Positions 25,401 through 40,400 of a stretch of 64,000 nt of DNA are shown piece by piece. The notes beneath the pieces are model-generated. The model searched no databases. It had not been told where the DNA came from and saw only the letters and a program-made list of their open reading frames with translations. The stretch comes from Holothuria scabra (lineage: Eukaryota > Echinodermata > Holothuroidea > Aspidochirotida > Holothuriidae), in assembly GCA_037179385.1 (NCBI GenBank), contig CM074195.1:14049887-14113886 (forward strand), read 5' to 3'. Position numbers and translations under genes: made by a program. Position 1 is the first letter of the stretch. The number at the start of each line of letters is the position of its first letter.

Positions 25401-28400
25401 GGAGACCCTAGATGACCTTTCATCTCTGCCAAAAACTATGGGGACCATCTTCTAACCACAATGCATCCACATACCCAAATATGAAATCTATCCAAGTTTC
25501 CTATCTTGAGAAATTGCATAAGCAGGATTTTCCGACTTGGACCAGCAGTGACCCCAGATGACCTTTCACCTCCATCAAAAACATTACGCACCATTTCCTG
25601 ACCATAACCCATCCACGTAACAAATATGAAATCTATCAAAGCTTTTTAACCTGAGATATCACATAAACAAGATTTTCAGACTTTGACCACTGGTGACCCC
25701 AGATGACCTTTTATCTCCACCAAAAGCAATAGGGATCATTTACTGACTATGACGCATCCACATACCAAATATGAAATCTATCCAAGTTTCCTACCTTGAG
25801 ATAAAGCATTAACAAGGTTTTCATACTTTGACCCCTGATGACCCCAGATGACCTCTGACCTCCACCAAAAACAATAGGGACCACCTCCTGACCATAACAC
25901 ATCCACATACTTCATATGACATCTATTCAAGCTTTCTACCTTGAGATATCGTGTTAAGGAGATTTTCATACTTTGACCCCTGATGACCCCAGATGACCTT
26001 TGACCTCCACCAAAAACAATATGAACCATCTACTGACTATAACACATCCACATACCACATATGACATCTATTCAAGCTTTCTACCTTGAGATATCGTGTT
26101 AAGGAGATTTTCAGACGTTGACCCCTGGTAACCCCAGATGACCTTTGACCTCTGCCAAAAACAATAGGTACAATTTACTGACTATAACACATCCACATAC
26201 CAAATATGAAATCTATCCAAGTTTCCTACCTTGAGATATTACCTTAACAAGGTTTTCATACTTCGACCCCTGGGGACCCCAGATGACCTTTGACCTCCAC
26301 CAAAAACAATAGGGACCATCTCCTGACCATATCACATCCACATACTAAATATGAAACTTATTCAAGCTTTCTACCTTGAGATATCGTGTTAACGAGATTT
26401 TCAGGCATTGACCCCTGGTGACCCCAGATGACCTTTGAACTACCCCAAAAACAATAAGGACCATATACTGTCTATAACGCATCCACATACCAAATATGAA
26501 ATCTATCCAAGCTTCCTATCTTGAGATATTGTGTTAACAAGGTTTTCAGACTTTGACCCCTGATGACCCCAGGTGACCTTTGACCTCCACCAAAAACAAT
26601 AGGGTTCTTCCTCTCAATATGGAGCATCTATGTACCAAGTTTGAAAACTGTCACACATTCCTATCTCGAGATATCGTGTTAACGAGCAAAGTGTCACAAA
26701 CACACACACATACACACACACACATACATACATACACACGCACGCCATCATGATTGCATTGGTTTCTTTTATCATCGAATCCAATAATTTTGCAATATAG
26801 ATTATTTCTGACCGGCCGGACGGAACCTTTTCGCGGGCCGGACCGTGGCCCGCGGGCCGTAGTTTGGACAACCCTGATCTAAAGCCAAGGTCACACTACA
26901 ACATATTCAGATTTGATCCAATCTTGGGGGTTTTTGTTAAAAATTATCTCAATCTCTGGTTGGAAAGAGCCAAAAATTTGCCAACATGTGTAAACATGTA
27001 ATTTGCATCACAGGACAATGAAAATTAAATTTATGCATGATAGTTTTCGCTGCCACATCTACAGAAAAATCTTATTGGACTAATGCTGTCAGATAAAAAG
27101 AGTATGTCAGTGTGATGTCAGCTGGCATTTTATTTTCATAGATCTCAGATGCAAACCATATATTCACACTGGTTGACAAATTTTTGGCTCTTTACAACAG
27201 ATGGAGGTTTTAACAAAAACCAGAAAAAGTCAGATTGGAATCCAATCTGAATTGGTTGCAGTGTGACCCCTTCTTAACAGACTAAACCAGAATGCAAAAA
27301 ATGCATTGAGGTTTCGATGATACATACATGCTCTTTTCAATAAAATGCTACATTTGTTGTAACAACTGGTGACCCAAAGTGACCTTTGACTCCACCTGTA
27401 AGTAACTGGTTTTTCTTTTAACCAAAACACTTCTATATTCAAAAAGCCAAATTTCATACTGTGCCTTACGATATTCTGCAAACAAGGTTTTCAGAGTTCA
27501 ATGCCAGGTGATACCAGATGGCCATTGACCTCCATCAAAAACAACAGGTACAGTACTTTCAACTCACCAGGACTCATCCACATACTAATTGTGAAATACA
27601 TCCAGGTCTTGCACCTTGAGCTATCCTACACAAGGTTTTCGGAGTTTGACCCCCTCTGACCCCAAATGACCTTTGACCTCTTCAAAAATAAAAAATCAAT
27701 AGGGTTCTTCTTTACATCATAACGCATCAACATATCAAGTTTGAAATTAATCCAAGTTTCCTACCATGGGATATCGTGTAAACAAGGATTTCAGGGTTTG
27801 ACCCTATGTGACCCCAAATGACCTTTGACCCCCACCAAAATCAATAGGATTCTTCCTCTCAGTATGGGGTATCTGTGTACCAAGTTGAGAACTGTCAGAT
27901 GTTCCCTTCTCAAGATATCGTGTAAACAAGCAAAGTGTCACAAACACACACATAGACACATACACACACACGCATGCCATCATGAATGCATAGGTTTCTC
28001 TTTTCATTGAAACCCAAAACTATTGGAGTTGCCGATGCTAAGAACACAATACAACAAATGACTTGGTAGTGTATGATCTTAAATTGTGGAGAAACAAACT
28101 TGCCACCTCCCTATAACAGAAATGTGTAGGGAAATAGGGTCTAATCTTTCAAAATGGAAAACAAGAGCCCAAGGGCACTATGGTTCCTTGCATTAAAGAT
28201 GATATTGTATTAAGGTAGTCCCAAGGTAAGGCATAATTTGCACCTTTAACCCCAATGACTTTTGGCCATCACCCAAAAACATAGGGGCACATTAAATTTC
28301 AAAATCATACAAGCACTTGCCGTTTGAGAGAAATGGAACACTAAACTTTTCAAATTATCACACTGCACACTGCCCACTTCCATGCCACAAATACATTCAT

Positions 28401-31400
28401 CACCTTTCACTAAAATGTCATTTACTTGAGTTTGGGGTAGTATAGGAGGTTAGTTAATTGCCTTTTTGGTCAATCTCAACAATTCAAATCCAGACCTTAA
28501 AAAGAAGTCACAAAGGTCAAATACAGTCAAAGTAGATCAAAACTGATTTTAAATAAACACAGTCTCTTCTGCACCAAAGAAATTTAACAGTCATCTGGTC
28601 ATTCCTGACCACCAAAATTTATGATGGATGACTAGAAATTATGTCATGGTTGTCCTTTAGACTACCCAATGTGTTTGCCTGAAAAGCAAAAATAAGGAAA
28701 AGCCCACAATTCTGCTACTAAAGGCAGCCCGATAGTGATTTATTACCACCAATTTCTTCTTCACAATTTGGCTAGAAGACCAAGAAACAAACATAGCTCT
28801 GTAGAATCTAATAAATGACTTTGAACTTGACCTTTTAACCTAAAGAGGGTGTTAGAAACAGCATTGTAGTCCCTAGGGTAAAAGCAGAGGTTAAGAAGAG
28901 AAACTGCTTTCATATTTTACTATTGAAATTGGAATCTTAGCTTGCACTGTGAATAACTTTATTCAATACTGTATGTGAGGAAAAGGTTGTTTTTAATAAT
29001 AATTGCATTACTGTCCTGATTGTTAACTAAACTGCTTTTAGACTGAGAGGGGGTTATAATTCTTCTTTTCTTTGATACATTGCATTTGTCTAAAGGCATT
29101 AAACTTCAGCTGGACTTTTAAACCAATTGAACAAAGACCCAAAGAGTCTTCACGTGCACTTTACTTAGACGAACACAACTTTCCATTATTTCCACTATGT
29201 TACTTGGTTATTGAGTAATTGCACCGCATACCTGGCATTGCAATAGGCCTACATATGACCTACATGTACACACTAGCCTGTCATTTAAATGTCAGTAACT
29301 CAAGTAACGAACATTGTAGGAGGGTAGTGTAATAGCCTTTTTGGTTTGTCTGATCGAGACAAATCTTGATGTCACAAAAAAGTCACAAAAAAGTCACAAA
29401 GGTCAAAAGGTCAAATGAGGTCAAGTGAGGTCAAGGAGGGTCATCACGTGCATTTCACTTAGACGAACACAAATCTCCATTACACCACCCCTCTAAAATG
29501 TTTCAGTGGCAAGATATCAATAAAACATTACTTTTTGACCTTTTGACCCTTTCCAATTATTTTGGTTAATGTACCAACATTTTCACCTCCTACCAATCTA
29601 ACTTATCCTAAAATGATGCCACTGCTTGAACAACGGATACTGAGTTACAGCTACTAACAGAAATTCAGTTTTTGGCCTCTGGTGATCACCAGTGACCTTT
29701 GACCTCCACCAAAAACGATAGGGCACATCTACTCCACAACATCTACATACATACCAAGTTTGAAAAAAATTGATCACTCGGTTATCGAGTTATCGCACCA
29801 CATACCTCGCATTCCAATCCGTCACATACACACACACACACATACACATACACACACACACATACATACGCCAAGGTGACTGCATAGGTTCCTTTGTTAC
29901 ACAAGGAACCAAAAAGAGAAATAAGCAGGTTGTTCTTACATCAACTGATTAGTAACAAACATTACATGCTTAGTACTGTAAACGATCTCACCTTTATTAC
30001 ATTTTCTTTATAGATGAAATGCGAAATCTTGTTGAGGATGTCCCCAGACCGCACAACCCCTTTGTTGACCAGTCCAAATTTGTTGCCAGCAGCAAACTGG
30101 GAACAGACATTTGTAGTTACATACACAGCCATGCATGTGGTTAAAAACCTCTCTGAACTGTTTGCTTTTTTAAATGAACAAAAAAAATGTGAGGATTAGT
30201 AATTACATGAAGCTGCTATGACCTGATTTTGATGCAATGACTGGTCAGTTTGACACACTTATATTTGTGGTAAAAAATGCAAAAAGAGAGATTAATTTTT
30301 TCCTACATTTAATGTGTGGACAGTTCTACAAAATGCAAATTTTCAAAGAGTCAAATTTTCTCATACTGAGTGTTATGACCCACTGTATAATTTCTCAGAG
30401 GAACTAGAAAGCCAACAGGCTCAGTGATTCCTTGCCATATGATATATCTAGCAAACATGGAAACAAACATGACATGCATGAGATCCCATACAATTATCCT
30501 ACTTAATTGAGATATCATACTAGTAAGGCCAAAACTTTTTGACCTCATGTGACCCAAAATGACCTTTAGACCCCTTAAAAACAATAGTGATCACCTCACC
30601 AACACATCCATCAACATGAGCAATTCAAAAGCTTAGTACAGTATGAGTATGGAAGTACTACCTCCATGGTATGAGATCCCTCACAGTTATCTCCCTAAAA
30701 ATATTATGTCTACAAGGTTTGATCTTTTGTCACCCCAAACCTTTGATCTCCACAAACAAGAGGAATTTCTTACACAGCTTTAATACGCCAGAAAACTGAT
30801 TTATCTCATTAATTGATAAAGCGGTATTTTGAATGGGGACAGTTCTCCATTCTGAAGTCTCTATGTTCCGATGCCTCTATGTTTTGAAAAGTCTGCATTG
30901 AGGTTAGTGTTTAAATAAGCCCTCATCAAAACACTCTCCTACAAGCATTGGATCAAATACTGTGTTCTCACATACCCCGCGCTCGAGGTAACACAGTGTT
31001 ACCTCACGCTCGAGTAACGTGGGGCCGCGGGTTAACGGGGGGTCGGTGTTTAAATTTTGATCCACCTCAAATCGCAGGATTAAGCAGTTTTAAACATCGT
31101 GTTTGTTTTAATCAAGCAAGGTCACAGGTACTTAGGCACTGATGACAGGTATTTTCTTACATTTTACTGTAATCGGTTTGTGAAATATTTGACCTTGTTA
31201 CCATGGTAACACTATCCAATCAACGAAACACTGGGTACGTGAGAACACAGACTGGAAAACGCGGGGTTAGCCTGAGGTTTTGTCTGACTGTAAACACGAG
31301 TTAACACTGGGTGTTGCGGGGTATGTGAGACCAGGCCTAAAGAAATACTGGACAGAGATGTGTAACCTTGGCTATTAGTGACGGCAATTTTCGCTTTATG

Positions 31401-34400
31401 GGGCGAATGCCCCACCCATTGTCTATGGTATCCTTTGCAAATTAACAAAAGCTGATATCCCTTTTAATCCATAATTTAACACGACTTTTAATTTGCCTTT
31501 TGTCTACTCATACTGTAGGTACAGCATGACACACAGTACAAGTTTTCCTTGTTTGATACACAGTATACAACATTATGCTTGCTCTTATTACCTGAAATAC
31601 TTTAAACAACAGCAGCAATGCAAAATAAAATCTTAATACTTTTGAAAAGTGTCATTAAGGGTAATCTTGAAGCAATGGTTCTATGCATTAAGCTTAATGA
31701 TACACTTTTTTTTTGGGGGGGGGGGGGGATAGTGACATGGATAAAAATGAAATAAGAGACAAGAATTCCCAGTCTATGATGATATTTGACATAACTAAAT
31801 AATCCCTCACACAGGTGTTACTTTTTTGGTGCGGTTATCCAGATATATGCAGAGATAAGGCAAGTAGCACGCTGATACATTTTATGCTATCAAAAATTTA
31901 ACACAAATTCTAGAATGAAACTAAGTGATAAATAATCACTGTAGAGCATGTTGAAAATGTAAAGGAGAAGCACCAATCTAGACAGACACCAATGTTTAAA
32001 GTTGTGTTCAACAAAAATCCTAATACAAACATACTATTGGTTCAATTCCACCAGCTTCTATGTAAAGGACACTATTTCTGAAGGGTGTCAAGCTACAGTA
32101 TTTCTAAGATGACTTTCAGTTTAGAAACTTGATCAAGTGTACATGAACTTCTCCATCTCCAGACAATAGCTAGGCAAACAATTTTTATTTGTGATCACAT
32201 GAGACAAGATAATGTGGACAGTTATTTTATGCTTGATTTTGCAGAGGTGTGACTTTCATGGAGGTCTGACATTTTGACCACAAACAGAGTACTGAATGCC
32301 TGCAGGGAATGGCAGGAAATAGGAGTATACAAACAATGGGCTGTCATGGTTATGTACTGAGATAAAAATAAGCTTTCTTCAGAGGGTTTATAAGAGTCAA
32401 TTAACACCACTTATACAGTAAAAAGCTTAAGTCAATTGAGCTGTATGTTTGTATGAGGTAATCCTTCAGGACACTGTGGGGATAACTGGCAGTCAACTGT
32501 GAAAAATTAGGCCAGATAACTGTGACCAAATGGCAAAGAATGGGTCAGTCACAATTTGATTCACTCTATTAGGCAATGACAGTTCATGTGCGCTGAAGGG
32601 TATCTGATACCAAATGATCAGTATAAATTAGGTTCTTTTTTGTAAAACTAATTAACTGTGGTATATCTAATTCATCAATTCCCATTTCCAATTCATGCAT
32701 GCTTGCATGCACATGTCCTCATGAGGACAGTCGGCACAAGGTTTGCCAAATATTAGCACTTTTTGTCACTAAATTTAATGTTTTCTTCAGGTTTTCTTTA
32801 AGGTTATTGAAAAAGCAATGTAAGTATGTTATAAAAGAGATTCTTGTGCATCACACAAAGTACTCTCTGTTCAAAGTTTACACTTATGAAGTTCCACATC
32901 ACTCATCTAATTAGTGTGCATAGAAGCACCTTCTAATATTTTCAGACTTTGTCCCCAAATGACCCTCATACAGACTGTTTAAATTCACATGTTGCACACT
33001 CTGCTAGGAACTTTCATTTAAGAGTGGAAAATCAGTTTCAAGAAAATCTATTTACTTGTGGCTGCAAAATCAGCATACCCATGAGCATTGCATGTATGTC
33101 AGCCTGATGAACCAGTTTTGCCATTTAAGATTTTATATTTTGCTCTGCCCACTTTTTCATGTATTAATACTTGGAACTTCATGTAATAACAGGGCACAAT
33201 TTCATGCCAGAATCAACATACTGTACAGTAATTACCATGTGATGTGCCTTTTGTGCACCTTAGATCTTCTTCCTATGAGTTTGCTGCGGTACTTCACAAA
33301 TACCTTTTCAAAATTACCTCACTAAAGAATTGACATAGTGAAGTTAATAAACTGTTCCAAAAAAATTATATACCCTATGCCTATTACATTATCCATGCCA
33401 AGTTATTCTTACCCTTTCACCCTAACTGCTCATGGATATTAACTTCAACAGTTATAAACTCTTTTGAGATGTAGTGTTTGCATGGTTTAGATGTTTTGAA
33501 CTCTGATGACCCCAAATGAACTTTGACATCCAATAAAAACAATAGGGGTCACCTTCTCAATATGGACAATCCACTTAGTAAATATGAGATTCCTGGCAGT
33601 TACCTTTCTTGACATATGGTGTTTACAAGTTCTTGAGCTTTTCATCTCTGATGACCCCAAATGACCTTTGACCTCCACCAAACATAATAGTGATCATCTA
33701 CTTAATATGGGCAATCCACCTGCTATGTATGAGATCACTCACGTTTACCCTTCTTGAGATACAGTGTTTACAAGGTTTTGACCTTTTTTCCTCTGGTGAC
33801 TCCAAATGATCTTTGACCTCCATCAAAAACAATAGGGACCATCTACTCAATAGCATGGTAAGTATGAGATTGCTCACATTTTTCCTTCTGGAGATATCTT
33901 GTTTACAAGCAATTTCCAAGGTACTTACATTTTGACCTCTGGCGACTCCAAATGACCTTTGACCTCTACCAAAAAAATAGGGACCATCTACTCAATGTGG
34001 ACAATCTACATGCCAAGTTTGAGATCCCTGGGGGTTACCCTTCTTGAGATATCGTGTTTACAAGCAGGCATTACACACACACATACACACACACACACAT
34101 ACACACACATGACATCACCATCGCATAGATTCCTTGCCTGCCTTCGGCAAGGAATCAAAAAGTGGTGAGGATAACGTTTTGCTGAAATTCTTAAATTACA
34201 GTATCAAATAAAAGCAACTTAAAAAAACTGCCAAATAAAATTTCTTTAAATTTTACATTACCATTTATCATCTTGAGAACTTTTTCAAAGAAACCAGAGG
34301 TGACCATACTCCTCAAGAAACGCTTTGAACCAGGGTTTTCCCACCAAGAGCTGATAACCAGATTAGCAATGACATCTAAAGCATAAAAGTGAACTGAATC

Positions 34401-37400
34401 CCATGGGTCCATTGGCCGATGGTGTTGTGAAATAAAATAATCCTGTTCCAAGACTTCATCAGTAAGGTGAAGTTGTACCAAAAAGTGGGCAGCACTTAAG
34501 ATATCTGCTTGAATACATCTGTTTACAAATGACAGCCACTGGAGATTGTAAACCTGACAGTAGAAAAATAGACATGAGAAGTTTAATATTTAAAAGTACT
34601 GTATTTGAACGCCACTTCACAAGTACAACCAGAAAGCCAAAAGGCTTAGTGATTCCTTGCCGCTGAAAGGCCTTTTTTCACATTGACATTGCTTAACAAT
34701 GTTTTTCAATTAACAGGGCTCCATAATGTGCCCACAAAGTACACATGCAAGACATCCAGTCTTCCTACACTGAGATCCCCCTCGCCCGTTGTGAACCCAA
34801 ATGACATTTGACCTCCACCAAAAACTTCTGGGACCATGTATTCACTATGTGCCATCTACATGACAAGTTACAGCACCCTACAAGTGACCTTTCTTGAAAG
34901 ACTGTGCAGGAAAGCTTGTCAGGCTTTGAACATGCTGACTTCAAATGAACTTTGACCTTTGGGAAAATCAATAGGGATCATCTACTCAATATGAACAATC
35001 CATACACTAAATATGAGCATAGTCACATGTACCGTTCTTGAGATATTGTGTTTAAGAAGTTTTGACCTTTTGACCTCTCGTGACCCCAAATGACCTTAGA
35101 CCTCCACGAAAATCAATAGGTATTATCTACTCAATATGGCCAACACACTCACCAAATATGAGCATAGACACATGTACCATTCTTGAGATCTCATGTTCAC
35201 GAAGTTTTGACCTTTTGACCTCTCATGACCCCAAATGACCTTTGATCTCCACCAAAAACAACAGGGATCATCTACTCAATATGGCCAATGCACACATCAA
35301 ATATGAGATTAGTCACACTTACTCTTCTTGAGATACCGTATTTACAAGCAATTTCTAAGGAATTTACCTATTGACCTCTCGTGACCCCAAATGACCTTTG
35401 ACTTCCACGAAAATGGATAGGGCTCATCTACTCAATATGACCAACCCACACACCAAATATGAGCATACTCACATGTACCATTCTGGAGATATCATGTTTA
35501 AGAAGTTTTGACCTTTTGACCTCTTGTGACCCCAAATAACCTTTGATCTCCACCAAAAACAATAGGGATCATCTACTTAATATGGCCAATGCACACATTA
35601 AATATGAGATTAGTCACATTTACTCTTCTTGAGATACCGTGTTTACAAGCAATTTCCAAGGAATTTACCTATTGACCTCTTGTGACCCCAAATGACCTTT
35701 GATCTCCACCAAAAACAATAGGGATCATCTACTTAATATGGCCAATGCACACACCAAATGTGAGATTAGTCACACTTACTCTTCTTGAGATACCGTGTTT
35801 ACAAGCAATTTCCAAGGAATTTACCTATTGACCCCTCGTGACCCCAAATGACCTTTGACCTCCACGAAAATTGATACGGATCATCTACTCAATATGATCA
35901 ACCCACACACCAAATGTGAGTATAATCACATGTACCGTTCTCCAGATATCACGTTCACGAAGTTTTGACCTTTTGACCTCTTGTGACCCCAAATAACCTT
36001 TGATCTCCACCAAAAACAATAGGGATCATCTACTTAATATGGCCAATGCACACATTAAATATGAGATTAGTCACATTTACTCTTCTTGAGATACCGTGTT
36101 TACAAGCAATTTCCAAGGAATTTACCTATTGACCTCTCGTGACCCCAAATGACCTCCACGAAAATTGATAGGGATCATCTACTCAATATGACCAACCCAC
36201 ACCCCAAATATGAGTATAATCACGTACCGTTCTCCAGATATCATGTTCACGAAGTTTTGACCTTTTGACCTCTCGTGACCGCAAATAACCTTTGATCTCC
36301 ACCAAAAACAATAGGGATCATCTACTCAATATGGCCAATGCACACATTAAATATGAGTTTAGTCACACTTACTCTTCTTGAGATACCGTGTTTACAAGCC
36401 AAAGCGTCACATACGCGCACACACACACACGACATCACCATCGCATACATTCCTTGCCTGCCTTTGGCAAGGAATCAAAAACCTGACTGTATTTACCCCC
36501 TGATTTGAAAGTTTGCAAGATTTACAGTCCCAGGGTTCTCACTAACCTGTGCTTCCTGGTCCCTGATGCGTGAGTTCGCCTTGAGACGCTCGAAACAAAA
36601 TTCAGGGATGGACAGGATTTGCTTGCAAAATGCATGTAAAATTTTGGCAATGAGGCATTGAAAGTTTTGGGTTGAAAAGTTCACACGAACCCATTGCCTT
36701 GAAATGTTCATTGTCCATGTCACTTCACAAATACAATGTTGGAAATCTGCCCACCGAAGTTTCCTATCACCACAGTTCATATTCGACTCAACCAGAAAAC
36801 TTTCTCCAACTAGACGGATATTAGTAATGTGGCCCAATTCTGTGATATCGCCAATGCTACGTACGTACTAGCTCATCCGCTGCACTGTTGTCCAGCTTAG
36901 TCAGAATAACATCACTTGTCAATGCCAGACTAAGACCAGTTTTACGCAGCAGCGTGTTGCAAATATCACGGCTGAACATCTGAATGGAAGTTGCGGAGCG
37001 TCACTGATTATTTGCCGGGAGTGATTTATGCCGCACGAAGGGAATTGCTGTAAAGTATATTGAGAACAAAGTTGTTTTTCCTGTTTTGGTAAGAATCAGC
37101 TGTTTTTGTGCACCTGGTAGTTCAAAATATAAACATTTGTTTCGCTCAACCACGTTTGTTTTCCATTTCTGTGTACTGCATTTTTGTTGATGCTTCATCT
37201 TGGGACTCTTCCAAAAAATATGGGACCCTCAGAAATTTGATAGGACTCTTGGAAAAAAAGTTGAGGGTTCAGGGACCCTTGGGTTTGGGGGCCTAATGAG
37301 AACACTGCAGTCCATCATGTAGAGTGTGCAGTTGTGTGGAATGGTCCGAACGACTAGGACTTATCAAGTTGATATTCACAATAAACAGAGTGCTGGCCTC

Positions 37401-40400
37401 AGGTCTCTGACAAACTGTACAGATACAGCTCACCAAAAATTGCGACAACAATATCAATTGAATATTGTGACTTGGAGAGGTTTCAGTAACTGCAGGTTTA
37501 GGCATATCTGCATTATGTTTTTTGGGCAAATCTGTTAACCAAATTTCCCAAAGTTACCGCAAAAAATATTCTGCACTGCCGAAAAAGTGCCACCATTGTG
37601 CTTGTTAACACTTCTAATATTCAAAATATTTCAAAATGGGGATGGGAACACCCCTCTCCTTATGACCCTCCCACAGTCCAGAGATTCCACCAATGGACTA
37701 TCAGAGTTGCATAGACCCGCATCCTGCCTCTTGGAACTTGGGAGCTATATAAAGTACAGGAAAAACGATAAGAGCCAATAATGCTGATTAATGCATTAAC
37801 CTACTGTACTGTATCACATCACACAGTTCTACGAATCAAATAGGCAGTTCTTATAAAAATTAATGAATAATTGGACAAATTTTTGGGGGAGAAATTGAGT
37901 AGCCTAATGTGATCTTAATGATTGCACACACACTCTGCCCATAAGCTTTTGGTTTGTTGGAAATAAAGGCCTACAAATGTATCAAATGGTGTTGGTTTTA
38001 TCAGATTTTGTCAGTTTGGGTTGCAAATGGTCAGACTGCCCCAGATCAAAAAAATGTCTGTTCCATGACGGTTGGACCACCCAACTGGCTGTTCAAGCTC
38101 AGCCAGACTGCGGGAAGCCCACTTAGGTTTTGAGCAGTCTCAGTTTGGTCCCAGCTCTGAGTGGTCTATTCTACAGTACCCTACTGTAGCTGTAGCCCTC
38201 GAAACTAGCATTCTTCTAATGACAATTTTGGACATAAAACCCTGATGAAATGCTTCTTCATATCTTTTTCATAAAGGAGTAATTATAGAATACCCCCCAC
38301 TTTTGAAGGTGCACCTAGGCAGTGGAGTCAAGTCGCAGTCACATTGAAATCCACGTCCAGAGCTGTATCGGGCTGTAATGATAATTTCTTTGGAATTGTC
38401 TAAAACCCATGACGACTCCATGACATGAGTGATAAAAATTTAAATCTGTGATGAAAACATGACGGTGTGACATTAGGCTAGAAGTAACTAAAGTAAGTAG
38501 CATATTCTCGAACAGTTTGTTAGCGTCCCACTCCAGCGTTGGAAGCTCGACACGACAGCGCTTTGGTGTGAAAGAGGCTTTCACCCTTTTCACAAGGAAA
38601 AGATCAAAGGTAGAAGTGGTGTTACCAAAACGTGCGCACAACAGCACCTTAGTAACAAATCTTGTAAAAGGGATGCCTGGATGGAAAAACAGAGAGATGC
38701 GCAACACAGTGACGTAGGTGCATGAGCCCTATACATATGCTGCTTTCTTTTGAGGTTGGGAAGTGGAGAAGTGGAGCATTTGCATCAGTTCAAAACTTGT
38801 GAGAATTAGTGTTCCTTTGGTAACTAGAAAGCCAAAAGGCTTAGTGATTTCTTGCCATAAGAAGCATGAGATCCCACACAGATATCCTACCTGAAATATA
38901 ATGTTAACAAGGTCAAAACCTTTTGAAATCTTGTAACCCACATGAACTTTCACCTCCACTTAAAACAATAGGGATCGCCTACCCTACTGCATATGGCCAT
39001 CAACATGCTAAATATGAACAATTCACAAGCTAAGTATGAGATCTCTCACATTTATCCTCCTTCAAATATCATGTCTACAATGTTTTGACCTTTTGTGACC
39101 CCAAAAAACCTTTGACCTCCACAAACAAGAGGAAACTCCCAAATGGATATAATGCTGCAGGTAACAAATTGTATTTTGTTGTGTCTAATAACTTGATAAA
39201 GAAATAAACATGTTTATTTTAATCAAAATTAAAGCACTTTATTTTGTCAAGTTTTAGCTATTGGGGGCAGCTATTTGTATTTAATTTTTTGATGAAAGCC
39301 TCTCTCATTGGCTTTGATGTCCTTAATAATTAAAAAAATTGATATCCCTATTAACCCAGAATCTAACAAGACTAGTAACTTTGCTTTTTGTCTACTTATA
39401 GGCACAACACACAAGTTTCCCTGGTTTCATACACTGTAGGCATCGGTTATTTGGTATAAAGCTTGCTTTGATTACCTGAAGTAGTTTTATAGGCCTTGCT
39501 CAAAGTAACAGAGGCAGACACTGTTTATTCAGTAAAAGATCAAGTCCATTGAGCACCTGGTTTAACAGGCTGTATGCTTTATTCTGTCCAGACACTGTGG
39601 TTTGTACTGGCAGTCAACTGTGATAAATTATGTCATATAACAGTGATCAGTTTGAATAGAGGTGCAGGGTCAGTTACAATTTGATTTATCCAATTAAGCA
39701 AAAACCATTGATGCACGCTCAAGGGTATTTGATTCAATGACCAGTTGTCTAGTTCTTTTTTATAAAACTAATAACCTGTGATATATTTCATTAATCAATC
39801 CCAATTTCCAATACATGCATGCTCACATGTCCTTATGAGGACATCTAGCAGCATATGGTTTGCCAAATAATAATCTTTGATACTAAATTTAATGTTGTCT
39901 TTAAGTTTTCTTTTAGGTTATCAAAGATACAATGTTGGTACTGCTTGAAAGAACTTCTTGTGCATCACACAAAGCAGTTGATCTGTTCAAAGTTTACACT
40001 TATGAAGTCAGAACAGACCTCTGCTTTGTGTGCACAGAAACTTTCTCCCATATTTTCAAACTATGGCCCCCAAATGACCCTCATACAACCTTTGTTTGAA
40101 CTCACATGTTACAGACACATACTGTGGGAACTTCCATTTAACAGTAGGAAATAAGCTTCAGAAGAATCTTCTTATACTTGTTGCAAAATCAGCATATCCG
40201 TGCCAAATATCTGGAATTTGCTGAAACGGTTTTGATGTTTAGACCTCTGGTGACCCTAAATGACCTTTGACCTTTACCAAAAACAAACCTGGGGATCATC
40301 TACTTAATAGGGCAACCCTTATGGTAAGTTTAAGATCCCAGCACAGTTACCCTTCTTGAGATACAGTGTTTCAAAGGTTTTGATGTTTTGACCTCTGGTG

